The position numbers and the translations under genes were made by a program. The notes beneath the pieces were generated by a model that was not told the DNA's origin, ran no database searches, and saw only the letters and a list, made by a program, of their open reading frames with translations. Below are positions 7,050 to 15,221 of a stretch of 64,000 bases of DNA, piece after piece; position 1 is the first letter of the stretch, and each line of letters opens with the position of its first letter. Origin of the DNA: Streptomyces griseoflavus (lineage in GTDB: Bacteria; Actinomycetota; Actinomycetes; Streptomycetales; Streptomycetaceae); NCBI RefSeq assembly GCF_014649995.1, contig NZ_BMUC01000009.1, positions 476 to 64,475 on the forward strand, given 5' to 3'.

Positions 7050-9500
7050 ATGAAGGAAGTCCTCCCGCTCGCCGAGGGCTGGAGCCTGAGCTACAGCGAC
7101 AACCCGCTGCCCGCCCAGGTCCCCGGCTGCGTCCACACCGACCTGCTCGCCGCCGGCCTGATCCCGGACCCCTTCCTCGGCGTCAACGAACCCGCCGTGG
7201 CCTGGGTCGGACAGCGGGCCTGGACCTACGTCCGCGACCTGCCGGGCTCCGACACTGCAGGGGAGGGGCACGAGCGGACCGACCTGGTCTTCGACGGACT
7301 CGACACCGCCGCGACCATCACGCTCGACGGGCGGGAGGTGGGCCGGACCCGGAACATGCACCGGCGTTACCGCTTCGACGTCACCGGCCGCCACGGGCGC
7401 CTGGAGGTGGACTTCGCCTCCGCCTACGACGAGGCGGCCTCGGTGCGGGCGCTGACGGGGGAGCGGCCCAACGTCTACCCGGAGCCGTTCCAGTACATCC
7501 GCAAGATGGCCTGCAGCTTCGGCTGGGACTGGGGTCCGACCCTGGTGACCGCGGGCATCTGGCGCCCGGTCCGGCTGGAACGCTGGTCGACGGCCCGGCT
7601 GGCCGACGTACGCCCGCTGGTGACGGTCGAGGGCGGCACGGGCCGCGTCGAGATACGCATCGAGATCGAGCGGACCGCGCAGGGGACGGCCCGCCCGCTC
7701 ACCGTACGTGCCACCGTCGGGGACGGCCTGGCCGAGGCGCGCGGCGTGGTGGAGGGGACGCACGCCGTACTGACGATGGAGGTGCCCGACGCCGCTCTTT
7801 GGTGGCCTCGCGGATACGGTGACCAGCCCCTGTACGACTTGAAACTCGAGCTCGCCGAGGAAGCCGCGGGTCAGGGCGCCGAAGAGCGGCTCCTCGACTC
7901 CTGGCACCGGCGGATCGGCTTCCGGACCGTGGAACTGGACCGCTCGGCGGACGAGCACGGCACCGGTTTCACCCTCGTCGTCAACGGCGAACGGATCTTC
8001 GCGCGCGGGGTCAACTGGATCCCCGACGACGTCTTCCCCTCCCGGATCACCCCGGACCGCTACCGCACGCGGCTGCGTCAGACGGCCGGTGCGGGCGTGG
8101 ACCTGGTGCGGGTCTGGGGCGGCGGCATCTACGAGGACGACGCCTTCTACGACGTCTGCGACGAGTTGGGCCTCATGGTCTGGCAGGACTTCCTCTTCGC
8201 CTGCGCCGCCTACCCGGAGGAGCAGCCGCTGCGCGGCGAGGTGGAGGCCGAGGCGCGCGACAACGTTGTCCGGCTGATGCCGCACCCCTCGCTCGTGCTG
8301 TGGAACGGCAACAACGAGAATCTCTGGGGCTTTCGCGACTGGGACTGGGAGCCCGAGCTGCGCGGCGACTCCTGGGGCGGCGGCTACTACCTGGACCTGC
8401 TCCCGCGGATCGTCGCCGAACTCGACCCCACCCGCCCCTACACCGCCGGCAGCCCCTGGTCCGGCTCCTGGGACCACCACCCCAACGACCCGGCCCACGG
8501 CACGTATCACTCCTGGGAGGTCTGGAACCGCCGGGACTACGCCGAGTACCGCGACTCGGTGCCCCGCTTCGTCTCGGAGTTCGGCTGGCAGGCGCCGCCC
8601 GCCCTGGCGACCCTGCGACGCGCGCTGCCCGGCGAACGACTCGCGCCCGACTCGCCCGGCATGCTGCACCACCAGAAGGCCGAGGACGGCAACGGCAAGC
8701 TGAACCGGGGCGTGGCGCGCCACTTCGACCTGCCCGAGGGCGACTTCGACCGCTGGCACTACCTCACCCAGGTCGTGCAGGCCCGCGCGATCGCCACCGG
8801 GATCGAGCACTGGCGCTCGCACTGGCCCGTGTGCGCGGGCACCATCGTGTGGCAGATCAACGACTGCTGGCCGGTCAGCTCCTGGTCGGCCATCGACGGC
8901 GACGGCCGGCTCAAGCCGCTCTACCACGAGCTGCGCCGGGTCTACGCGGACCGCCTCCTCACGCTCCAGCCGGGCGACGGCGACGACGGCCTCCCCATCC
9001 TCGCCGTCGTCAACCAGTCCTCCGAACCCTGGCAGGCACACATCAGACTGCGCCGCCTGCGGGCGGACGGCACCGAGGTGGCCGAGCACGTGCTCGACGT
9101 GACCGTCGCCGCCCGCGCGGTGCACCGCCGGACCGTGCCGCGGGACCTGGCCCCCGCCCAGGGGTCCGCCAAGGAGTTCCTCGTCGCGGACAGCGAGGAT
9201 CTGCGCAGCGTGCACCTGCCCGTGACGGACCGCGAGTTCGTCTATCCGGTCCCGCACTACGACGTGTCCGTGGAGTCCCCGATGGGTGCCGGGACGGGTA
9301 ATGTCGAGGTCGTGGTAACCGCACACACCCTCGTACGCGACCTCCTCCTGCAGGCCGACCGGCTCGGACCGGACGCGGTCTGCGACACCGGACTGCGCAC
9401 CCTCCTCCCCGGCGAACAACTCCGCCTGCGGGTCACGGGTGCGACCGAGACCGGGGCCAATGCCGTCCGGGCGGCGCTGTTCTGCGTGGAACCGGCGTGA
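7050..9500 (+). CDS. beta-mannosidase, glycoside hydrolase family 2
   Basis: An 816-residue cytoplasmic enzyme (no signal peptide) that would remove terminal mannose from imported beta-1,4-manno-oligosaccharides. The start of the protein (LAEGWSLSY, VPGCVHTDLLAAGLIPDPF, GVNEPAVAWVGQRAWTY) is typical of GH2 beta-mannosidases. Their jelly-roll domain is followed by an immunoglobulin-like domain and the (beta/alpha)8 barrel. The acid/base Glu is about residue 423 (WNGNNENLWG) and the nucleophile Glu about residue 510 (FVSEFGWQ). The length fits the family. Its stop overlaps the GTG of the LacI regulator (GTGA), so regulator and enzyme are translationally coupled. An operator candidate lies upstream at 6971-6984. 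Confidence 0.92.
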   Translation: MKEVLPLAEGWSLSYSDNPLPAQVPGCVHTDLLAAGLIPDPFLGVNEPAVAWVGQRAWTYVRDLPGSDTAGEGHERTDLVFDGLDTAATITLDGREVGRTRNMHRRYRFDVTGRHGRLEVDFASAYDEAASVRALTGERPNVYPEPFQYIRKMACSFGWDWGPTLVTAGIWRPVRLERWSTARLADVRPLVTVEGGTGRVEIRIEIERTAQGTARPLTVRATVGDGLAEARGVVEGTHAVLTMEVPDAALWWPRGYGDQPLYDLKLELAEEAAGQGAEERLLDSWHRRIGFRTVELDRSADEHGTGFTLVVNGERIFARGVNWIPDDVFPSRITPDRYRTRLRQTAGAGVDLVRVWGGGIYEDDAFYDVCDELGLMVWQDFLFACAAYPEEQPLRGEVEAEARDNVVRLMPHPSLVLWNGNNENLWGFRDWDWEPELRGDSWGGGYYLDLLPRIVAELDPTRPYTAGSPWSGSWDHHPNDPAHGTYHSWEVWNRRDYAEYRDSVPRFVSEFGWQAPPALATLRRALPGERLAPDSPGMLHHQKAEDGNGKLNRGVARHFDLPEGDFDRWHYLTQVVQARAIATGIEHWRSHWPVCAGTIVWQINDCWPVSSWSAIDGDGRLKPLYHELRRVYADRLLTLQPGDGDDGLPILAVVNQSSEPWQAHIRLRRLRADGTEVAEHVLDVTVAARAVHRRTVPRDLAPAQGSAKEFLVADSEDLRSVHLPVTDREFVYPVPHYDVSVESPMGAGTGNVEVVVTAHTLVRDLLLQADRLGPDAVCDTGLRTLLPGEQLRLRVTGATETGANAVRAALFCVEPA

Positions 9501-10525
9501 GCGCACCGTCCGTACGCGTCACCATCAAGGACGTCGCCGCGGCCGCCGGCGTGTCCAAGGGCGCCGTGTCCCTGGCGTTCAACGACAAGCCGGGGGTGTC
9601 CGACGCCACCCGGGAGCGGATCTTCGCGGCGGCCCGGCAACTGGGCTGGGCCCCGAACTCCTCGGCCCGCAGCCTGTCGCGCCAGTCCGTCGACACCGTC
9701 GGCCTGGCGATCTGCCGGCCCGCCCGGCTGCTCGGCCTGGAGCCGTTCTACATGGAGTTCGTCTCCGGCATCGAGAGCGTGCTGGCCGAGCGTGACTGCT
9801 CACTGCTGCTGCGCCTGGTCGGCTCGCTGGACGAGGAGATCGGGCTGCAGGAACGCTGGTGGCGGGAGCGGCAGATAGGAGGCTCGATCCTGGTCGACTT
9901 CCACCACGAGGATCCACGGATCGCCCCGCTGCGGCGCATCGGCCTCCCTGCTGTGGCGGTCGGTCACCCGTCCCTCACGGGCGGATTCCCGTCGGTGTGG
10001 ACCGACGACGACGCGGCCGTCGCCGAGGCGGTGCGCTACCTGGCGGTGCTGGGGCACCGGCGCATCGCGCACGTGGGCGGTCCCCGGGGGCTCGGGCACA
10101 GCACCATCCGGACGACCGCGTTCGAACGGACCATGAGCGAACTCGGCCTCGACGGCGGTCCGCACGTCGAGACGGCCTTCTCGGGAGAGGACGGCGCGCG
10201 GGCCACCCGCTCCCTGCTGCTGTCCGCCGAGCGCCCCACGGCGATCCTCTACGACAACGACATCATGGCGGTCGCCGGACTCGGTGTCGCCGCCGAGATG
10301 GGCGTCTCCGTGCCGGACGACCTGTCACTGCTGGCGTGGGACGACTCCCAGCTGTGCCGGCTCACACATCCGACGCTCTCGGCGATGAGTCACGACGTGC
10401 ACGGGTTCGGTGCGCAGGTCGCGCGGGTGCTGTTCGAGGTACTGGCGGGCCACGACGTGACCTCCGGGCCCGTAGCGACGCCCTCGCTGGTACCGCGGGC
10501 GTCGACCGCGCCGCCCCCGTCGTAG
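9497..10525 (+). CDS. LacI-family transcriptional regulator of the mannan cluster
   Basis: A 342-residue regulator. An N-terminal HTH and hinge helix (VTIKDVAAAAGVSKGAVSLAFNDKPGVSDATRERI) is followed by a periplasmic-binding-protein-like sugar sensor domain (about residues 65-335, with DNDIMAVAGLGVAAEMG near residue 255). The GTG start overlaps the beta-mannosidase stop. By family, it binds a palindromic operator and releases it on binding a sugar. By position, its targets should be the surrounding genes, five of whose promoters carry an AACCGGT-centred motif. The inducer is probably mannobiose or mannose (inference). Confidence 0.9.
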   Translation: MSAPSVRVTIKDVAAAAGVSKGAVSLAFNDKPGVSDATRERIFAAARQLGWAPNSSARSLSRQSVDTVGLAICRPARLLGLEPFYMEFVSGIESVLAERDCSLLLRLVGSLDEEIGLQERWWRERQIGGSILVDFHHEDPRIAPLRRIGLPAVAVGHPSLTGGFPSVWTDDDAAVAEAVRYLAVLGHRRIAHVGGPRGLGHSTIRTTAFERTMSELGLDGGPHVETAFSGEDGARATRSLLLSAERPTAILYDNDIMAVAGLGVAAEMGVSVPDDLSLLAWDDSQLCRLTHPTLSAMSHDVHGFGAQVARVLFEVLAGHDVTSGPVATPSLVPRASTAPPPS

Positions 10526-10547
10526 AGCGGCGGGCAGGGACGGTCCA

Positions 10548-10572
10548 GGGGCGCGGCGTCATGCCGCGCCCC
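10548..10572 (+). terminator. hairpin terminator after the LacI gene
   Basis: GGGGCGCGGC and GCCGCGCCCC form a perfect 10-bp stem with a 5-base loop, 23 bases after the regulator stop. There is no U-tract, as is usual in high-GC actinobacteria. Confidence 0.7.
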
Positions 10573-10703
10573 TTCGCGTGTCACCGAGAGCTTCGCTGTG
10601 GAAATGTCACCCGGACCGCGGCAATTCCAGCGGAAGTTTCACCCAGGGGTACTGCACATGAGAGCGAAGAGCTGCCCCGTGAGCCGCACGGCTCCAGCAG
10701 TGT

Positions 10704-10732
10704 CACGAAACCGGTTAAGCACTGGTTTCGTG
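10704..10732 (-). terminator. hairpin overlapping the sugar-kinase stop codon
   Basis: CACGAAACC and GGTTTCGTG form a perfect 9-bp inverted repeat with an 11-base loop across the TAA of the ROK kinase gene. Its position between convergent genes suggests a terminator. The left arm and loop also contain CGAAACCGGTTAAG, a match to the AACCGGT operator motif, so regulatory use cannot be excluded. Confidence 0.5.
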
Positions 10733-11689
10733 AACGACGGGCGATGCCGCCCCGCACCCTTCGGCGAACTGTTGCCGGGCCGCCGCCGCCGCACCGATGA
10801 GCCCGGCGTCGCGTGCCAGAGCGGCGGGACGCACCTTGAGATCACGCATGAAGTCGAGGACCGCGAACGCGCGCAGATGGCGGCGCAGGGGCGTGAACAG
10901 CGTCTCACCCGCCTGTGCGACACCGCCTCCGATGACCGCGACCTCGATCTCCAGCAGCGCCGCGCTGCCCGCGATCGCGGCGGCCAGCGCCCGGGCCGAA
11001 CGGTCGTAGGCAGCCAGGGCACGCTCGTCGCCCTCGCGTGCGGACGCGGCGACCGCGGCGGCCGAGGGCTGCGAACCTGGCCCCGGCGACCAGCCCGTCT
11101 GCACGGCGTAACGGGTGATGGCGGTACCGCTGGCGTACCCCTCGACACATCCCCGCGCCCCGCAGGCGCAGGGCGGTCCGTCGATCCCGACGGAGATGTG
11201 GCCTATGTGCCCGGCGTTGCCCGAAGGGCCGGGATGCAGTCGGCCGCCCAGGACGTATCCGCCTCCGACGCCGGTGGAGACGACCATGCACAGGGCGTTG
11301 TCCGCGTCCCGAGCGGCCCCCAGCCAGTGTTCGGCGGCGGCCATGGCCACGGCGTCCCCGAGCAGGACCGGTTCGAGGCCGGTGAGGAGGAGCGGATGGG
11401 CGCGCACGCTCTCGACAAGGGGGAAGTCCCGCCAGGCGGGAATGTTCACGGGGCTGACCGTGCCGGCCGCCGTGTCGACGGGGCCCGCGCTGGCGATGCC
11501 CACACCCCGCACGGTGCCCCAGGCCGGAGCGGTCGACAGGGTGTCGATCACGGCGTCGATCGTCCGTGCCATGCGTTGGGCGGACTCCCTCGCGGGCGTG
11601 GGGAGTTCGGCTCGGTGGATGACGGAGCCCCCTTCATCCACCAGCGCTCCCGCGATCTTGGTCCCTCCGATGTCAAGGGCGGCGTACAC
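10715..11689 (-). CDS. ROK-family sugar kinase (gluco-/mannokinase-like)
   Basis: A 324-residue cytoplasmic kinase. The N-terminal ATP-binding motif is LDIGGTKIAGALV. The ROK signature region holds the substrate motif GNAGHIGHI followed by the zinc motif CACGARGCVEGYASG, with all three Cys conserved. The GTG start follows an AGGA stretch. It is the second gene on the minus strand after manA, with a 90-base gap containing two different palindromes. In this cluster it most likely phosphorylates mannose released by beta-mannosidase, giving mannose-6-phosphate for ManA. Glucokinase activity is equally possible by sequence. Confidence 0.87.
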   Translation of the reverse strand: MYAALDIGGTKIAGALVDEGGSVIHRAELPTPARESAQRMARTIDAVIDTLSTAPAWGTVRGVGIASAGPVDTAAGTVSPVNIPAWRDFPLVESVRAHPLLLTGLEPVLLGDAVAMAAAEHWLGAARDADNALCMVVSTGVGGGYVLGGRLHPGPSGNAGHIGHISVGIDGPPCACGARGCVEGYASGTAITRYAVQTGWSPGPGSQPSAAAVAASAREGDERALAAYDRSARALAAAIAGSAALLEIEVAVIGGGVAQAGETLFTPLRRHLRAFAVLDFMRDLKVRPAALARDAGLIGAAAAARQQFAEGCGAASPVVHETSA

Positions 11690-11750
11690 CGATGTGGTCC
11701 TTTCTCCAGTCGGTCACCGGAGACCTCGAAGCGTGATGTGGACGCGACGA

Positions 11751-11764
11751 GGAAACCGGTGATG
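11751..11764 (+). promoter_or_regulatory. candidate LacI operator upstream of the ROK kinase
   Basis: GGAAACCGGTGATG, about 62 bases upstream of the kinase start. It matches the AACCGGT core shared by the mannan cluster promoters, with a weaker flank (GGA instead of GTG). Confidence 0.45.
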
Positions 11765-11778
11765 CGACAACGTTGTCA
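11765..11778. promoter_or_regulatory. perfect palindrome GACAACGTTGTC, second operator type
   Basis: GACAACGTTGTC at 11766-11777 is a perfect 12-bp palindrome with a central CG, directly beside the AACCGGT site and next to the manA stop. A one-base variant lies upstream of the second mannanase (15129-15142) and inside the binding-protein gene (5653-5666). Confidence 0.45.
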
Positions 11779-13023
11779 TTACAGAGAGGCGAACGAATTC
11801 TGCGCGATCGCGCCGTGCTCGTCCGGGCGCAGGCCCACGGTGGCCACGAACAGCGTTCCTTCGCCCTCGACCAGGACTTCCTGGTCCGAGGCGGGAAGGA
11901 AGCAGGAGGCGCCGGGGCCGAGGTGCAGCGGCTCGGTGTCCCCGGTCCTCGCGCTCAGTCGGGCCGATCCGCCCGCACAGAAGGCGATGCGGGGGCCGGA
12001 CGCGGGTACGAGGGGGCCGCTGGAGCCGTCGAGTTCGGTCCTGTAGAGCGCGAACTCCGCCACCGGGCAGTCGTACAGCCAGGTGGACCCCGGCCCCGGG
12101 ACGCGCCTCGGCGCGACCACCGGCACGCGCACCGTCGGGTCGGTGATCCGCAGCAGCTCCGGCACGTTCACCTCCTTGGTCGTCAGTCCCGCTCGCAGCA
12201 CGTTGTCCGAGTTGGCGAGCAGTTCCAGGCCGACCCCGTGCACGTGGGCGTGCAGTCCGCCCGCCGGCATGAAAAGGGCGGTGCCCGGCTCCAGAACCCG
12301 GTGGTCCAGCAGCAGGGAAGCCACCAGGCCGAGGTCTCCGGGGTGATGCTCTGACATGCGTTCCACCGCCGCGTACGCGGCCGCATGAGGGTGCGTGGAC
12401 CGCGCCAGGCGGCGGCTCGACGCCACGGCGGCGGACACCAGTGGCGCGCGATCGTCCGGCGCCCGTTCGAGCAGGGCGCGCAGGGCCTCGGAGAGGGCTT
12501 GCTCACCGGTGCCGGCTCGCAGCAGTCGGATCACCGGGCGAAGGCCGTCCATCCCGAGGTCTTCCAGGAGGTGTGCGGCCTCCTCGCGGTCGCGGAATCC
12601 GGCCAGGACCTCGAAGCGGCTGAGCGCGTAGAGCAGTTCGGGCTTGGGCCAGTCGTCCGCGTAGGGGCCGTGACCGCCGCGGGCCTGCTGGGCGGCGAAG
12701 GCCGAGCGGGCCTGGTCCCGGTCCGGATGCACCTGGATGGACAGCGGCTGCTCGGCGGCCAGCACCTTCAGCAGGAACGGCAGTCTGCCGCCGAACCGCC
12801 GGGCGCAGGAGCTCCCCAGCTCCCCGTCCGGATCGCCGGCCACGGCGTCCAGGAGCGTCGTGGCCCGTCCGTCGCGGGTCAACCCCGCGGGACCGGAGGG
12901 ATGGGCGCCCATCCACAACTCCGCCTCCGGCCCGGCCGACGGGGTGTCCCTCCCCTGCAGCCGGGCCAGTGCGTCGCGTGAACCCCATGCGTATGGCTTG
13001 ATGATCGGTTGAAGTAGATCCAC
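11779..13023 (-). CDS. manA: mannose-6-phosphate isomerase, class I
   Basis: A 414-residue zinc-dependent cupin enzyme converting mannose-6-phosphate to fructose-6-phosphate. Visible family features are the opening IIKPYAWGS, then ELWMGAHPSGPA (about residues 37-48), LLKVLAAEQPLSIQVHPD with zinc-ligand residues near position 100, and the C-terminal cupin with FMPAGGLHAHVHG. Start is GTG 13021-13023. It is slightly longer than the usual roughly 390 residues. It sits upstream of the ROK kinase on the same strand, and an AACCGGT site lies 55 bases before its start. Together the two genes feed mannose into glycolysis. Confidence 0.92.
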   Translation of the reverse strand: MDLLQPIIKPYAWGSRDALARLQGRDTPSAGPEAELWMGAHPSGPAGLTRDGRATTLLDAVAGDPDGELGSSCARRFGGRLPFLLKVLAAEQPLSIQVHPDRDQARSAFAAQQARGGHGPYADDWPKPELLYALSRFEVLAGFRDREEAAHLLEDLGMDGLRPVIRLLRAGTGEQALSEALRALLERAPDDRAPLVSAAVASSRRLARSTHPHAAAYAAVERMSEHHPGDLGLVASLLLDHRVLEPGTALFMPAGGLHAHVHGVGLELLANSDNVLRAGLTTKEVNVPELLRITDPTVRVPVVAPRRVPGPGSTWLYDCPVAEFALYRTELDGSSGPLVPASGPRIAFCAGGSARLSARTGDTEPLHLGPGASCFLPASDQEVLVEGEGTLFVATVGLRPDEHGAIAQNSFASL

Positions 13024-13077
13024 GGTCGTACGTTAACCGTGTCCGGACAGATTCCGTGAGCTGCCCGGGTCCCGTTA

Positions 13078-13091
13078 TTGAACCGGTATAG
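13078..13091 (+). promoter_or_regulatory. candidate LacI operator upstream of manA
   Basis: TTGAACCGGTATAG, 55 bases upstream of the manA start and between manA and the 3' end of the mannanase gene. It differs from the 6850 site mainly in the outer bases. Confidence 0.55.
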
Positions 13092-13111
13092 TTGGTGGGG
13101 TCGGCTTTCCG

Positions 13112-14761
13112 TCACACTGACGAGCAGGCCGTTCCATTCAGCGTGAAGGAGTCCGGAACTCCGTTCGTGCCGGCTTGCGAGGCCCCGCTGAACCCGAAGT
13201 TCACGGTCGCTCCGGGTGCGATGGACGTGTTGTAGCCCGAGGGGTGGGTCACGGTCACGCGGCGACCGTCCTGGACGCGGATGGCGTTCCAGATCTGCGT
13301 GACGGACTGGCCGCCGGGGAAGGTGAACGACAGCTCCCACCGGTCGGCCGCCGTGCTGCCGGTGTTGTGGATCGTGACGTCCGCGTTGAAGGTGGTTCCC
13401 CAGTCCGACAGCCGGTAGTCGACCCGGCACGGTGTACCGGCCGTGGGCGACGCGGTGGGTGTGCCGGTCGGGTCCGGCGTGGTGGTCGGCTCGGGGGCCG
13501 TCGTCGGCTCTCCGGTGGAGGGTGAGGAGGACGGGGTGTCGGTCGGGGAGGTGTGACCGCTCTTGGCGGCCATGCGGGCGGAGTGTGCACGGAACACGTC
13601 GAGTTCGGGATCGCCCCGGGTGACGCCGAACTTCCCGTCGATCTCGCGGTCCTGGTACCACCAGAAGGCGCTGCCGTCACCGCCGGCCGCCTCGAAGTCG
13701 GCGTAGATCTCGCTCCACCAGGCCGCCCGGTCGACGTTGTGGACGTTGAACTCGCCCATGAAAAAGGGCTTGCCGACCTTCTCGTGCGAGTCGGTGATCC
13801 AGGCCCGGATGAGTTCCTTCGTCTCGTCCAGGGTCAGGTCGGCCCAGTATTCGGTCGGGTAGGGATGCGCCGAGGTGAAGTCCAGGTAGGGCGACTGCTG
13901 GAGGTGGACGAAGGGGTTGCCCTCGTCGCCGCCGAAGCCGTACTGCGTGCCGTGTCCCTCGATGCCGGCGCCGAGCAGGTGGTTGGGGTCGATCTCCTTG
14001 ACGAAGGCCCCCATCTCGTCGACCCAGGCTCGCAGCGTGGTACCCTCGACGTTCTCCTCGTCACTCTGGCCTTCGTAGCGCGGCTCGTTCATCAGGTCCC
14101 AGGCGAAGATGGTCGGGTCGTCCTTGTACTTGACACCGCTGTAGTGGTTCGTCCGGTTGAGGGCGTGGCTCACGTAGTTCTTGTAGGACGTGAAGCACCC
14201 CGGGCAGCGGTCCTTGTCGAAGAACGCGGCACGGGCGGGCTGCCCACCGGACAGTCCCTCCCAGCCCAGGCGCGTGTCGATGCCGCCGTATGCCTCCCAG
14301 TAGTTCTCGAAGACCGGCATGAGGCGCAGCCCGTGCGTCCTGGCGGACTCGATGACGTAGTCGAAGAGCGCGAACTGCTGCTCGTCGTAGACACCTTCGG
14401 ACTTCTCGAAGCCGTGCCAGCTCTCGTGGCTGAACATGCACAGCCGGACGACGTCGACACCGTCGTCACGCATGCGTGCCATGTGGGCGTCGATGCGTTC
14501 CTTGTCCATGTACTGCGACTCGGTGTCGCCGGAGCCCGACCCGAAGGTGAACAGGTCGTAGGCGTTGGCGCCGGCGAAGTAGTACTCCTCGCCGTCGAGG
14601 CAGAAGCGGATCCCGCAGCGCGTGACGAAGGAGTCCTCGGCGGCGGCCGAGGCCGGGGGAGGGCGCATGAGCGACAGACACGCGCCCGCCAACGCGGCCA
14701 CGAGCACGAGCACCAGAGGCGTCACATACCGTCTGGATGAGGGGAGGGAGTGAGCATGCAT
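13112..14761 (-). CDS. secreted endo-beta-1,4-mannanase, GH5 (subfamily 7-like) with CBM2
   Basis: A 549-residue secreted enzyme. Start ATG 14759-14761 is chosen because it opens a signal peptide (RRYVTPLVLVLVAALAGACL, cleavage near ASAAAE); a further upstream start would add 28 polar residues. The GH5 barrel (about residues 40-360) has GANAYDLFTFG near the start, WDLMNEPR with acid/base Glu about 226, and FMGEFNVHN with nucleophile Glu about 337. A Ser/Thr/Pro linker (TDTPSSSPSTGEPTT) joins a C-terminal CBM2 (CRVDYRLSDWGTTFNADVTI, conserved Trp residues). It cleaves mannan outside the cell while held on polysaccharide. An operator candidate lies 30-43 bases upstream. Confidence 0.9.
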   Translation of the reverse strand: MHAHSLPSSRRYVTPLVLVLVAALAGACLSLMRPPPASAAAEDSFVTRCGIRFCLDGEEYYFAGANAYDLFTFGSGSGDTESQYMDKERIDAHMARMRDDGVDVVRLCMFSHESWHGFEKSEGVYDEQQFALFDYVIESARTHGLRLMPVFENYWEAYGGIDTRLGWEGLSGGQPARAAFFDKDRCPGCFTSYKNYVSHALNRTNHYSGVKYKDDPTIFAWDLMNEPRYEGQSDEENVEGTTLRAWVDEMGAFVKEIDPNHLLGAGIEGHGTQYGFGGDEGNPFVHLQQSPYLDFTSAHPYPTEYWADLTLDETKELIRAWITDSHEKVGKPFFMGEFNVHNVDRAAWWSEIYADFEAAGGDGSAFWWYQDREIDGKFGVTRGDPELDVFRAHSARMAAKSGHTSPTDTPSSSPSTGEPTTAPEPTTTPDPTGTPTASPTAGTPCRVDYRLSDWGTTFNADVTIHNTGSTAADRWELSFTFPGGQSVTQIWNAIRVQDGRRVTVTHPSGYNTSIAPGATVNFGFSGASQAGTNGVPDSFTLNGTACSSV

Positions 14762-14790
14762 AGCGGCTCTCTCGTTCGGAGGTGACTTGC

Positions 14791-14804
14791 ATGTACCGGT
14801 TAAC
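14791..14804 (-). promoter_or_regulatory. candidate LacI operator upstream of the CBM2 mannanase
   Basis: Read on the minus strand: GTTAACCGGTACAT, ending 30 bases before the mannanase start. A second partial copy (AACCGGGG) overlaps on the plus strand. Confidence 0.5.
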
Positions 14805-15221
14805 CGGGGAGGAACGTAGGGGCGTCCACTTCGACTGTCAATCAATCGCGCAGAGTGTGTTCTTGCTGGTAACTGCCCACCTTTGAAGGTCTCTTGGCGC
14901 TGGGCAGCGCGTTTAGCGGTTTAGTACGCCAGGGCTTCTCGACTTACTGAAACGAATCTTGAACCGTCTATTGACATGGATGGAACATCCGGTGCCTCAT
15001 GGTGTGGCGCTGGGCGGTCCGCAGCCCCTCCGGCTGCCTCGTCGTCCCCGTCGCACCGCTTGTCCGGCGCGTGCTCCGCAACCCCCGACGCCTGTGAGGG
15101 CCTGTGTCGGGCGGCACCTCCCGCCGTCTGACATCGTTGTCATCCACATGTGCCGGCACCGCGCGTCCAGCGCACCCGGTCAGGTGCCGTCACCCCGTCC
15201 CACTCACCCCCGAGGAGACAC
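14805..15221. promoter_or_regulatory. divergent promoter region between the two mannanase genes
   Basis: About 420 bases without a gene. It contains TGACATCGTTGTCA at 15129-15142, a near-perfect palindrome (one mismatched pair) 80 bases before the second mannanase. No AACCGGT motif is found on that side, so the two mannanases may answer to different regulators. GAGGAG at 15212-15217 is the ribosome-binding site of the downstream gene. No clear -35/-10 pair is visible. Confidence 0.5.

Noticed and set aside
7011-9506. Long open frame on the minus strand opposite beta-mannosidase
   Set aside because: It mirrors the codon pattern of the real gene; its translation is Gly/Val/Arg-rich without family motifs. 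Such antisense frames are common at this GC content.
10704-10732. Reading the AACCGGTT at the kinase stop codon as a sixth operator
   Set aside because: The surrounding perfect inverted repeat between convergent genes is better explained as a terminator, and no start codon lies near.
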